From the NCBI GenBank assembly GCA_964590725.1, contig CAZPWF010000025.1, forward strand, positions 1 to 11,306: 11,306 bases of DNA, written 5' to 3'. Numbering within the stretch: position 1 is the first letter of the stretch; every line of letters starts with the position of its first letter. The notes below the pieces were generated by a model, which saw only the letters and a program-made list of their open reading frames with translations, searched no databases and was not told the DNA's origin. Positions 1 to 7,133 of the stretch are shown piece after piece. The stretch is from CAZPWF01 sp964590725 (GTDB lineage Bacteria; Patescibacteriota; Saccharimonadia; Saccharimonadales; JACQNP01). The translations under genes were made by a program, and so were the position numbers.

Positions 1-123
1 AATATTGCTGAAGTATTCAACTTCACTCCAGAGATATATATACAGCCAACAACTTGGAATATAAGTGGCAACCAAAACAGTAACGACTACAATTCTATTA
101 CTTCCTTGCCACCAATTTTCTAA
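1..123 (+). CDS. C-terminal end of an unidentified upstream protein (partial)
   Basis: Frame 1 is open from the first base to a TAA at 121-123, giving 40 residues that end in SITSLPPIF. The other two forward frames are closed early, at about 9 and 61. The visible tail is rich in Asn, Thr, Ser and aromatic residues (for example QPTTWNISGNQNS), as in exported or surface proteins, but no family motif can be recognised. The gene begins outside the window, and a promoter starts a few bases after its stop, so it probably belongs to a separate transcription unit ahead of the pilus operon. It could also be a chance open frame, since 40 codons is short. Confidence 0.5.
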   Translation, partial: NIAEVFNFTPEIYIQPTTWNISGNQNSNDYNSITSLPPIF

Positions 124-126
124 AAG

Positions 127-157
127 TTGCATTGTATGATTAAGCTTATGCTATAAT
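127..157 (+). promoter_or_regulatory. Probable sigma-70-type promoter of the pil operon (extended -10)
   Basis: A perfect -10 hexamer TATAAT lies at 152-157, preceded by TG one base upstream (149-150), which makes an extended -10 (TGCTATAAT). A -35-like TTGCAT lies at 127-132. Its 19-bp spacer is longer than ideal, but an extended -10 relieves the need for a strong -35. Transcription would start near 163-165, leaving a leader of about 100 nt before pilM. The 12 bases GCTTATGCTATA (144-155) recur exactly at 8076-8087 before the minor pilin cassette. Confidence 0.7.
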
Positions 158-162
158 TGTAA

Positions 163-264
163 ACATAAATGAGATCAGTTTAAGCCCTGGGTGGGTACGT
201 TATCTCAGACATAAGTAACAACGATGATATATTTTTCAAATATAACAAAAAAGGCTTTAACAAA
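163..264 (+). promoter_or_regulatory. 5' leader of pilM with possible RNA structure
   Basis: The leader between the predicted transcription start and pilM can form two stems. TGAGAT (170-175) can pair with ATCTCA (202-207), enclosing a small GCCC/GGGT stem (184-187 with 193-196). Further down, TATATTT (228-234) pairs perfectly with AAATATA (238-244) around a 3-nt loop, just before the ribosome binding site AAAAGG (about 248-253, 11 nt from the ATG at 265). No known riboswitch class is recognised, and neither stem is followed by a terminator-type U tract. A regulatory role is only a possibility. Confidence 0.3.
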
Positions 265-1305
265 ATGAGTGTAATTAGTGGTGTAGCTGATTTTTTTGGT
301 CTTGACATTGGCACTACTGCAATTCGTGCGGTTCAGCTTTCCGGTAGTGGCCCAGTTAAGTCACTTGTGCGTTACGCCTACGCGCCACTGGACCCTAGAA
401 TATCTATGAGTGATTCTAAGGCGGATCAGCAAAAAGTAGCGGAAGTAGTGAAAAATGTCGTTGCTCAATCAGGTATTAGTAGCAAGAACGTGGCGGCAGG
501 CTTGTCGTCCCAAAAGGTATTTACAACAGTAGTAGACATAGACAGGTTGTCGCCATCAGAACTCGCTCAGACTATAAAGTTTCAAGCTGACTCACTAATT
601 CCGACACCAATCGAAGAATCAAAGATTGACTGGAGCTTGTTGGGCGATTCGCCAAAAAATCAAACGCAAGTAGAAGTGCTGTTATCTAGCGTTCCAAATG
701 AATTTATTGAAGCTAGACTTGATATGCTGGAATCAATAGGTTTGAATGTGATTGCGTTTGAACCCGATAATTTAGCACTTAGTAGAGCAATGATTGCCCC
801 GGATTCTACTGTCCCGCAAATGGTTGTAGACATAGGAAGTAAAAGTACCGACTTGGTTATTGTTACAAACGGATCGCCACGATTAACTAGATCGATTCCT
901 ACAGGCTCTGAGGCGATAGTAAAGGCAGCAATGCAAAATCTTAGTATTGATGAAAAACAAGCTGAACAGTTTGTTTTTAAGTTCGGTTTGACCAAAGACA
1001 AACTAGAGGGTCAAATATATCAAGGCATTATAGGTACAATTGATCTGTTAATGACAGATATCGAGAAGTCCATTAAGTTTTTTGATGCAAGATACCCTAC
1101 GACTAGATTAAGTAGCGTTATTGTAACGGGTGGCGCATCTACTTTGCCAGAATTCCCACTATATGTAGCTAACCAGTTAGGCATTAATGTAGAAATCGGT
1201 AACGCATGGAGAAATGTTAGTTTCAGCCAGGACAAGCAAAATGATCTTTTGGCGGTTTCCAATCAATTCGGTGTGGCTGTTGGTCTAGCGGAGAGGACTG
1301 AGTAA
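265..1305 (+). CDS. pilM: Type IV pilus assembly protein PilM (actin-like ATPase)
   Basis: PilM is the cytoplasmic actin-like component of the T4P alignment complex. It binds ATP and docks onto the N-terminal tail of PilN, linking the platform to the motor. The 346-residue length is typical of the family. The actin/FtsA-type nucleotide-binding motifs are all present: phosphate-1 FGLDIGTTAIRAVQL (residues 11-25), phosphate-2 VVDIGSKSTDLV (about 187-198, with Asp189) and an adenosine motif VTGGAST (about 287-293). The segment around residues 110-122 (SLIPTPIEESKID) matches the usual PilM region before the 1B/1C-type insertion. The ATG follows a modest ribosome binding site. The stop overlaps the pilN start by one base (TAATG), which implies translational coupling. 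This is the first gene of the main operon. Confidence 0.93.
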   Translation: MSVISGVADFFGLDIGTTAIRAVQLSGSGPVKSLVRYAYAPLDPRISMSDSKADQQKVAEVVKNVVAQSGISSKNVAAGLSSQKVFTTVVDIDRLSPSELAQTIKFQADSLIPTPIEESKIDWSLLGDSPKNQTQVEVLLSSVPNEFIEARLDMLESIGLNVIAFEPDNLALSRAMIAPDSTVPQMVVDIGSKSTDLVIVTNGSPRLTRSIPTGSEAIVKAAMQNLSIDEKQAEQFVFKFGLTKDKLEGQIYQGIIGTIDLLMTDIEKSIKFFDARYPTTRLSSVIVTGGASTLPEFPLYVANQLGINVEIGNAWRNVSFSQDKQNDLLAVSNQFGVAVGLAERTE

Positions 1306-2024
1306 TGGTCCAAATAAACCTCTTACCTGACGTAAAGCTAGAATATATAAAAGCTAAACGCAACAAACGCTTTGTAATGATGATTTCGACATTGGTAATA
1401 GTAATTTCGATCGGATTATTTATTATTGTTTACGGTTTTGTATACGGAGTTCAAAAAAAGCATTCAGCAGATCTAGATAGAGACATTAAAAAGGGAATTA
1501 GTACGATTCAATCCACGCCAGAACTAGACAAAATACTCACTGTCCAGAATCAGCTAGATGTTCTGACGACTAATAAAGAAGGCGTAATAGGAAAACATGA
1601 AGGCAAGCCCGCAGCGGTCAGAGTATTGCCATATATAGCACAACTATTACCGACCGGATCCAAAGTTACTCAACTATCGGCAGATTTTGCAACTCAAACA
1701 ATCACAGTTTCTGGGTTTACAGGAGGCATTAACGATACTAACAAGCTGGTTGATACATTAAAGTTTGTTGAATATAAGACCAAAAAAGAGAAAAAAGAAG
1801 AAGAAAAGTCTGGTAAAGCGTTTTCTCAGGTAGTTTTGGGTGGGTATAGCACCGATACCGGAAATTCAACATTTTCAATTACGATGAAATTCGACCCAAT
1901 ATTATTTAATAATACCGAAGAGGTTGAATTAATAGTTCCCGGGATTGAAAGTACGCGTTCAGCAACAGAAAAACCAAATATACAGTTCAGTGAACAGCCA
2001 CAAAATCAGGGTGGGGGACAATAA
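1305..2024 (+). CDS. pilN: Type IV pilus assembly protein PilN
   Basis: This is a single-pass membrane protein of the T4P platform. The N-terminus MVQINLLPDVKLEY carries the hallmark INLLP motif (residues 4-8), which inserts into PilM. A basic stretch (KAKRNKR, 16-22) precedes one membrane span at about 23-48, so most of the protein lies outside the membrane. The extracytoplasmic part starts with a likely coiled coil (about 50-90) and continues into an alpha/beta domain expected to pair with PilO. An odd Lys/Glu-rich insertion (KTKKEKKEEEKSGK, about 158-171) probably forms a solvent-exposed loop, and the tail is Gln/Gly rich. At 239 residues it is a little longer than many PilN proteins. A good ribosome binding site (GGAGAGGA, 1290-1297) lies 7 nt before the ATG. 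Confidence 0.9.
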   Translation: MVQINLLPDVKLEYIKAKRNKRFVMMISTLVIVISIGLFIIVYGFVYGVQKKHSADLDRDIKKGISTIQSTPELDKILTVQNQLDVLTTNKEGVIGKHEGKPAAVRVLPYIAQLLPTGSKVTQLSADFATQTITVSGFTGGINDTNKLVDTLKFVEYKTKKEKKEEEKSGKAFSQVVLGGYSTDTGNSTFSITMKFDPILFNNTEEVELIVPGIESTRSATEKPNIQFSEQPQNQGGGQ

Positions 2025-2025
2025 A

Positions 2026-2703
2026 ATGGCAAATGAAAAATCACGAATATCTCTTAGGCATATCCAAATCGATAAGGCTAATGCTCTTATGGTGGCAGCG
2101 ATTGCAGGCGCTGCGGCATGTTTAGTTTTTTCATTGGTTTCTGTAGCGGCTTTATACCAACAGGCAAAATACAATGCAAAAGTAATTAAAGCCAAAGAAA
2201 CTACAGTTACCCAAATAAAGAACGACATCAATTCTCTAGGACAATTAAAAACATCATACGAGGCATTTGTAAGAGAACCAACCAATATAATAGGTGGAAG
2301 TTCTGTAGGTCAAGGCAATAAGGACGGCGATAATGCCAAGATAACACTTGATGCAATGCCGAGCGTATATGATTTTCCTGGTACGGTTTCAGGTTTCAAT
2401 AAGATTCTAAATGAGTCAAAAAGTTATAATGATCCAAAAATAAATGGTTCTGACCAAGAGCTTACAGAGCAGGCAAACACAACGGCAGCACCGGTAGAAT
2501 TGCCGTTTTCGGCATCTGCAAATGGTAGTGCTGCTGGAGTTCAAGACTTTTTATCAGTACTGGATCGTTCAATTCGTCCAATGAGTGTTAAGTCCGTTAG
2601 CTTTAGTGGCGACAGCAGCGGCAACCTTGATGTCTCTGCCCAACTGACAGTATTTTATCAGCCCAAAATGAAGTTTGAAGTTAAAACTGAGGTAATAAAA
2701 TGA
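2026..2703 (+). CDS. pilO: Type IV pilus assembly protein PilO-like
   Basis: This is the probable PilO partner of PilN. The 225-residue protein has a short cytoplasmic tail, one membrane span at about 19-44, a helical segment (about 45-82) that could form the PilN/PilO coiled coil, a linker rich in Gly, Asn and Asp, and a C-terminal region (about 155-222) with the alternating strand pattern of the ferredoxin-like PilO domain. The ATG at 2026 is preferred over an in-frame upstream codon at 1945. It has a strong ribosome binding site (GTGGGGGA, about 2011-2018), starts one base after the pilN stop and puts the membrane span at the usual distance. The longer version would overlap pilN by 80 bp. 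The assignment rests on position and topology more than on sequence motifs. It ends in TGA overlapping the next start (ATGA). Confidence 0.8.
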   Translation: MANEKSRISLRHIQIDKANALMVAAIAGAAACLVFSLVSVAALYQQAKYNAKVIKAKETTVTQIKNDINSLGQLKTSYEAFVREPTNIIGGSSVGQGNKDGDNAKITLDAMPSVYDFPGTVSGFNKILNESKSYNDPKINGSDQELTEQANTTAAPVELPFSASANGSAAGVQDFLSVLDRSIRPMSVKSVSFSGDSSGNLDVSAQLTVFYQPKMKFEVKTEVIK

Positions 2704-2948
2704 AACAAAAAGATTGGATAGTAATAGTTGTTTCGGTTTTTGTGGCAGCTGTGGGTTCGTATTTTTTGTCAAAGGCATTATTTGCTAAAAAGAAAGATCG
2801 ATTGACAACAGTTCAGATAGTTCAGGAAATTTCTACTGATTTTAATAACCCTGATAAAAAATTCTTTAATGAAAAATCCCTTAATCCGACTCAGACAATA
2901 ACAATTGGCGGCAATCAGCCGGCACAACAAACCCAAACAAAGAGGTAA
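2700..2948 (+). CDS. Small single-span membrane protein of the pil operon, unknown function
   Basis: This 82-residue protein has one strongly hydrophobic segment at residues 6-28, followed by a positive cluster (AKKKDR, 29-34) and a polar, probably disordered tail ending in Gln/Thr-rich sequence. It has no cysteine, so it is not a lipoprotein, which is what classical PilP is. The start overlaps the pilO stop (ATGA), with GAGG (2689-2692) 7 nt upstream, and pilB begins 5 nt after its stop. This strict coupling argues that it is real and works with the pilus. The positive side of the span is C-terminal, so by the positive-inside rule the tail may lie in the cytoplasm, unlike PilN and PilO. It sits where pilP sits in diderm pilMNOPQ operons, but no homology to PilP is visible. 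Confidence 0.8.
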   Translation: MKQKDWIVIVVSVFVAAVGSYFLSKALFAKKKDRLTTVQIVQEISTDFNNPDKKFFNEKSLNPTQTITIGGNQPAQQTQTKR

Positions 2949-2953
2949 ACAAA

Positions 2954-4732
2954 TTGAGTGTCCTATCCGCCGAGACGCAAAGTAGTGTCGAGAAGGAGTT
3001 AATTAAGGGTGAGTACCTTACCGAACAGGATTTGGCAGAGGCGCATAAAAAGGCCGATTCAGAAGGTACGCCTTTCCTAACTCTTTTAATTAAAGATGGT
3101 CACATAACCAGTGAACTTCTTACAAAAATATTAGCTGAAATTAATCATGTTCCTTATGTGAATTTGAGTAATGCATTTGTAGAAGAGAATATTCTAGATT
3201 TATTACCACAGGAAGTAGCAGAGCACTATATGGCTGTTCCGCTTGGTGAAATGCAAAATCGCCTTGTTGTAGGTATGCTAGACGCTGACAATGTGCAGGC
3301 TGTTGATTTTTTGTCTAATAAGATCGGTCGACCACTTAAAGTATATGCAGCAAGTGAAGATGGAATACGTAATGTTTTGAGACAATATCAAAATACGATA
3401 GGTGATGACGTTACGGATGCGCTTACCCCTGATATTGCCGAAGAGCTAAGAGGGCCAAACTCCAAGAACAAAAATATTAAAACAATCGTACAAGATTCAC
3501 CCATCAGCAAGGCATTGTCGGCAATTTTGGAATATGCTGCTAATAATCGAGCAAGCGACGTACACATAGAACCATTAGAAAAAGAACTCAAAATTCGCTG
3601 TCGAATTGATGGTGTACTAAGAGAAATAATGAAGTTGCCAAAGAGCACAGAAGCGCCTCTGGTTTCTAGAATAAAGATCCTTGCAACCCTTAAGATTGAT
3701 GAACATCGTATTCCGCAGGACGGTCAGTTCACAATTAAAGTTTTGAACAAAGACATTGATTTGCGTATCGCAATTTCTCCTGTTGTATGGGGCGAACAAG
3801 TCGTCATTCGTTTATTAGATAAATCCGGTACGAGCCTAAATATAGAAGACATGGGATATCATGGTCGAGCGCTTAGGACTATTCGTAAGGGCTTGGAACG
3901 ACCAAACGGTATGATTTTAACTTCTGGGCCGACCGGTTCTGGTAAATCAACCTCATTGTATGCGCTGATTCAAGAAATTAAGAATGATGAAATCAACATC
4001 GTAACTCTAGAAGACCCTGTTGAATATAAGATGTCCGGCATTAACCAGATCCAGGTAAACAATGAAGTAGGACTTACGTTTGCCAACGGTTTACGATCAA
4101 TTTTGCGTCAAGACCCAGATGTTGTAATGGTTGGAGAAATTAGAGATCGTGAAACGGCTACACTGGCTGTTCAGGCGGCACTGACAGGCCACCTGGTGTT
4201 TTCTACGCTTCATACGAATTCTGCTGCAGGAATATTGCCGCGACTTCTGGACATGGGTATTGAGCCTTTCCTGATAGCTAGTACGGTCCATACCGTGATT
4301 GGCCAAAGATTAGTCAGACGAATAGGTGCCGAAAAAGAGCAATACCAATCTGACTCAAATGAAACGGAAGCCATCCATAATACTCTTGCAGGTCTTTTAC
4401 CTACGACTCAAGAAGAAGTCGTAGAAGTATCAAAAGACTTAGGACATGAAAACTTGCCACTTATTGACCAAAGCGCTTATACTTTATATAAGGGCAAGGA
4501 TTCGCCTGATTCGCCTAATGGTTACAAGGGAAGAATGGGATTGTATGAAGTATTTGAAGTTACAGAAGCCATACAAGATCTTATTATCAAACGAGCAACT
4601 AGTACTGCTATTCAGAAGGCAGCACAGGCTGAACAGGGGATGGTAACTATGCGTCAGGATGGTTACTTAAAAGCATTAGCAGGTTATACTACATTACAAG
4701 AAGTAAACCGCGTAGCGGCAACAGAAGTATAG
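2954..4732 (+). CDS. pilB: Type IV pilus extension ATPase PilB
   Basis: PilB is the hexameric cytoplasmic ATPase that drives pilus extension through PilC. The N-terminal half (about 20-145) is a GspE-N/MshEN-type domain. The C-terminal half is the secretion ATPase: Walker A GPTGSGKS (325-332), Asp box EDPVEY (353-358), Walker B region DPDVVMVGEIRD (387-398) and His box TGHLVFSTLHTNSA (411-424). The 592-residue length is typical. The start is TTG at 2954, supported by AGAGGT (2941-2946) 7 nt upstream. The next in-frame ATG would delete much of the N-terminal domain. Two oddities stand out. The four zinc-binding cysteines usual in the C-terminal domain are absent: GAEKEQY follows RLVRRI, and GKDSPDSPNGYKGR is at 514-527. 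The only cysteine is Cys216. The RLG of the c-di-GMP-binding motif is also replaced (PFL, 40-42). Confidence 0.95.
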   Translation: MSVLSAETQSSVEKELIKGEYLTEQDLAEAHKKADSEGTPFLTLLIKDGHITSELLTKILAEINHVPYVNLSNAFVEENILDLLPQEVAEHYMAVPLGEMQNRLVVGMLDADNVQAVDFLSNKIGRPLKVYAASEDGIRNVLRQYQNTIGDDVTDALTPDIAEELRGPNSKNKNIKTIVQDSPISKALSAILEYAANNRASDVHIEPLEKELKIRCRIDGVLREIMKLPKSTEAPLVSRIKILATLKIDEHRIPQDGQFTIKVLNKDIDLRIAISPVVWGEQVVIRLLDKSGTSLNIEDMGYHGRALRTIRKGLERPNGMILTSGPTGSGKSTSLYALIQEIKNDEINIVTLEDPVEYKMSGINQIQVNNEVGLTFANGLRSILRQDPDVVMVGEIRDRETATLAVQAALTGHLVFSTLHTNSAAGILPRLLDMGIEPFLIASTVHTVIGQRLVRRIGAEKEQYQSDSNETEAIHNTLAGLLPTTQEEVVEVSKDLGHENLPLIDQSAYTLYKGKDSPDSPNGYKGRMGLYEVFEVTEAIQDLIIKRATSTAIQKAAQAEQGMVTMRQDGYLKALAGYTTLQEVNRVAATEV

Positions 4733-4753
4733 AAAGTAAATGGGGTAAAAAGG

Positions 4754-5830
4754 GTGGCAACACAAGCACAAGGACCAAGAATAGAAATACTGCTAGAAGA
4801 AGTCATTAAGCGGAAAGCATCTGACCTTCACCTTCAAGTAAGTTTACCGCCAATGCTGCGCGTAGACGGAGCGTTAACTCCTATAAGCGGCTCTGAAGCT
4901 TTGAATGAAGAAGCAGTAGAATCTTTGATATTTTCAATTTTGGATGATGATCAAAAGCAGATTCTGCTTAAAGATAAAGAATTTGATTTTAGTTTTGCCT
5001 TTGGTGATCTTGGGCGTTTTCGTGTCAATGCATTCCATGAACGTGGTAATTTAGCTGCCGCATTGAGGTTGATCCCAAATGAGGTGCTAACAATCGAACA
5101 GCTTGGCTTGCCGCCAATTGTCAGTAAATTTGCTGATTATCCACGAGGCTTAGTACTTGTCACTGGTCCTACTGGATCTGGTAAATCAACTTCTTTGGCT
5201 GCACTTGTTCACAAGATTAACAATGAACGGGCAACTCATATTGTTACAATTGAAGATCCGATTGAGTTTACGCACAAATCTGTTAAGTCGGTCGTGGTCC
5301 AACGAGAAGTACATTACGATACTTATTCTTTCTCGGCTGCCTTGCGTAGTAGTCTTCGACAAGACCCAGATGTTGTTCTTATTGGCGAGATGCGCGACCT
5401 GGAAACTATAGCCGCAGCTATTACTATTGCCGAAACAGGGCATCTTGTATTTGCGACTCTTCACACCAATTCGGCGGCACAAAGTATTGATCGTATGATT
5501 GATGTTTTCCCGCCTCATCAACAGCCCCAAATTCGCTCACAGCTGGCCAACATACTTATGGCTATCTGTTCTCAGCGGTTGGTGCCAATGATTGGTGGTG
5601 GTCGTGTTGCGGCAGCCGAGATTATGATTGCCACGCCGGCAGTTAGAAATATTATTCGCGAAGGTAAGAGTCATCAGCTAGAGGCAGTTATTCAGACGGG
5701 TGCAGAATTTGGTATGTCTTCAATGGATAAAACATTGGTGAGCTTAATCCACAACGGCACTATTAGTTACGAAGAAGCACGAAATTTTGCTGTTGACGTT
5801 GATGAACTGGAAAGGTTAATGAGAAGCTAG
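4754..5830 (+). CDS. pilT: Type IV pilus retraction ATPase PilT
   Basis: PilT is the hexameric ATPase that depolymerises the pilus, giving twitching motility and DNA uptake. The 358-residue length is usual. Visible motifs are the N-terminal ASDLHLQ (22-28), Walker A GPTGSGKS (138-145), Asp box EDPIEF (167-172), Walker B region DPDVVLIGEMRD (204-215), His box TGHLVFATLHTNSA (about 228-241) and the C-terminal AVRNIIREGK (296-305), the counterpart of the AIRNLIRE motif that separates PilT from PilB. The start is GTG at 4754, with GGGG (4742-4745) 8 nt upstream. The first in-frame ATG (codon 33) would remove the conserved ASDLHL. It lies 21 nt after pilB and 1 nt before pilC, so extension and retraction motors are co-expressed. 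Confidence 0.95.
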   Translation: MATQAQGPRIEILLEEVIKRKASDLHLQVSLPPMLRVDGALTPISGSEALNEEAVESLIFSILDDDQKQILLKDKEFDFSFAFGDLGRFRVNAFHERGNLAAALRLIPNEVLTIEQLGLPPIVSKFADYPRGLVLVTGPTGSGKSTSLAALVHKINNERATHIVTIEDPIEFTHKSVKSVVVQREVHYDTYSFSAALRSSLRQDPDVVLIGEMRDLETIAAAITIAETGHLVFATLHTNSAAQSIDRMIDVFPPHQQPQIRSQLANILMAICSQRLVPMIGGGRVAAAEIMIATPAVRNIIREGKSHQLEAVIQTGAEFGMSSMDKTLVSLIHNGTISYEEARNFAVDVDELERLMRS

Positions 5831-5831
5831 T

Positions 5832-7052
5832 ATGTTGACCTTTCAGTATGTCGCACGCGACCCTAAAACTGGTGAAAGGATTAAGTCTCAGGTTCAGGCC
5901 GACAACGAAAACGCCGCCGCCAAACTAGTTAAACAGAATGGCTTGGCCTTATTAGAGATAAAAATTCAAAACCAGCAGAGCTTACCTGGTAAAAACTTTT
6001 TTAACCGAGTTAAGACCAAAGATAAGGTATTGTTTTCCAGGCAGCTTGCCACACTGATCAATGCTGGACTGCCACTTGTACAGAGCCTTCGTAATGTAGC
6101 CGCTCAGACAACAAATAAGAATTTTCAGGTCGTAATTAACGAGGTCATTTCGGATGTAGAAGCAGGTAAGGCGTTCTCTGAAGCGATCATGAAACATCCG
6201 TTAGTTTTTGATCCAGTGTTCGTCAATCTAGTTGCCGCCGGAGAAACGTCGGGAACCTTAGATAAGTCACTAGCCAGACTTGCCGACCAGCAAGAAAAAG
6301 ACGCCGAAATTATCAGCAAAGTCCGCGGTGCCATGGTGTATCCAGCTGTGGTTATGTTGGTTATGGGTGGAGTGATCGGTTTTATGGTTCTTAAGGTTTT
6401 GCCTCAAGTTGAGACCGTATATAAGGGTATCAAGGGTGCTCAATTACCATTAATTACCAGAGTATTGCTTGGAATTTCTGCTTTTACTAGGAAGTATTGG
6501 TGGCTTGAGATTATAGTTACTGTAGTTTTGATTTTTGTTCTATCTCGTTGGGCTAGAACATTTGGCGGCAAAAAATACATAGATAAGCTCAAGATGAAGG
6601 CTCCGCCATTTGGCCCACTGTTTATGAAGATGTATATGGCCCGATTTGCTAGGACATCAGAGACATTGGTCGCCGCTGGAGTGCCACTGATCCAAACATT
6701 GGAGATTGTAGGAAAATCTGTTAACAATATACATATCGAAAATTCTGTTAAAAGAGCAACAGAAAAGGTCAAGGGCGGCAAATCTCTCTCGGAGTCCATT
6801 TCTGGTGACCCTAACTTTTTAGAGTTGGTGCCCAATATGCTTAGGATTGGGGAAGAATCTGGATCTTTAGAACAAATGCTTGGTAAAACAGCGGATTATT
6901 ACGAAAAAGAAGTTGATAACCAAATAAAAACAATATCTACGATTATCGAGCCAGTTATGATGGTAGTAATTGGTGTTATCGCATTCGGTTTAGTTGCTGC
7001 AATTATGTTGCCAATTTATGGTCTAGTTGGACAGACTGGCTTTGGTAAGTAA
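5832..7052 (+). CDS. pilC: Type IV pilus inner-membrane core protein PilC
   Basis: PilC is the polytopic platform protein through which PilB and PilT act on pilin subunits. The 406-residue protein has the two T2SSF repeats of the family. The first (about 65-190) includes FSRQLATLINAGLPL and AAGETSGTLDKSL. The second (about 270-396) includes FARTSETLVAAGVPL and IGEESGSLEQML. Likely membrane spans lie at 168-190, 222-239 and 374-396, and the two cytoplasmic helical domains lie between them in the standard arrangement. The ATG follows the pilT TAG by one base, with GAGAAG (5821-5826) as ribosome binding site. It is the last gene of the main cluster. No clear terminator hairpin follows, so some read-through into pilD is possible. 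Confidence 0.95.
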   Translation: MLTFQYVARDPKTGERIKSQVQADNENAAAKLVKQNGLALLEIKIQNQQSLPGKNFFNRVKTKDKVLFSRQLATLINAGLPLVQSLRNVAAQTTNKNFQVVINEVISDVEAGKAFSEAIMKHPLVFDPVFVNLVAAGETSGTLDKSLARLADQQEKDAEIISKVRGAMVYPAVVMLVMGGVIGFMVLKVLPQVETVYKGIKGAQLPLITRVLLGISAFTRKYWWLEIIVTVVLIFVLSRWARTFGGKKYIDKLKMKAPPFGPLFMKMYMARFARTSETLVAAGVPLIQTLEIVGKSVNNIHIENSVKRATEKVKGGKSLSESISGDPNFLELVPNMLRIGEESGSLEQMLGKTADYYEKEVDNQIKTISTIIEPVMMVVIGVIAFGLVAAIMLPIYGLVGQTGFGK

Positions 7053-7060
7053 TTATCTTC

Positions 7061-7087
7061 TTGCATTCAAGATATTTACAGTATAAT
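7061..7087 (+). promoter_or_regulatory. Probable promoter for pilD
   Basis: A perfect TATAAT (7082-7087) has a -35-like TTGCAT at 7061-7066, with a 15-bp spacer that is slightly short. Transcription would start near 7093-7095, about 40 nt before the pilD ATG. The same TTGCATT and a TAAACATAA (7092-7100) just after the -10 are also found around the pilM promoter (127-133 and 160-168), although with different spacing. Confidence 0.5.
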
Positions 7088-7133
7088 ATTCTAAACATAA
7101 GCGTTAACAATAAAGCAAAGGGGGCATTTGCAA

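Noticed and set aside
163..264. c-di-GMP or preQ1 riboswitch in the pilM leader
   Set aside because: The conserved bases of these classes were not found. Only generic stems can be drawn.
1945..2025. Upstream extension of PilO by 27 codons
   Set aside because: It would overlap pilN by 80 bp, lacks a good ribosome binding site and adds a polar tail. ATG 2026 has a strong site and fits the PilO topology.
4740..4748. Two-codon reading frame ATGGGGTAA just before pilT
   Set aside because: Such minimal frames are common by chance. The GGGG in it is better explained as the pilT ribosome binding site.
6440..6835. Long reverse-strand open frame inside pilC (131 codons) and similar antisense frames in pilM, pilO and pilT
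   Set aside because: They lie opposite well-supported genes, have no family motifs or good ribosome binding sites, and show mirror-image composition of the real frame.
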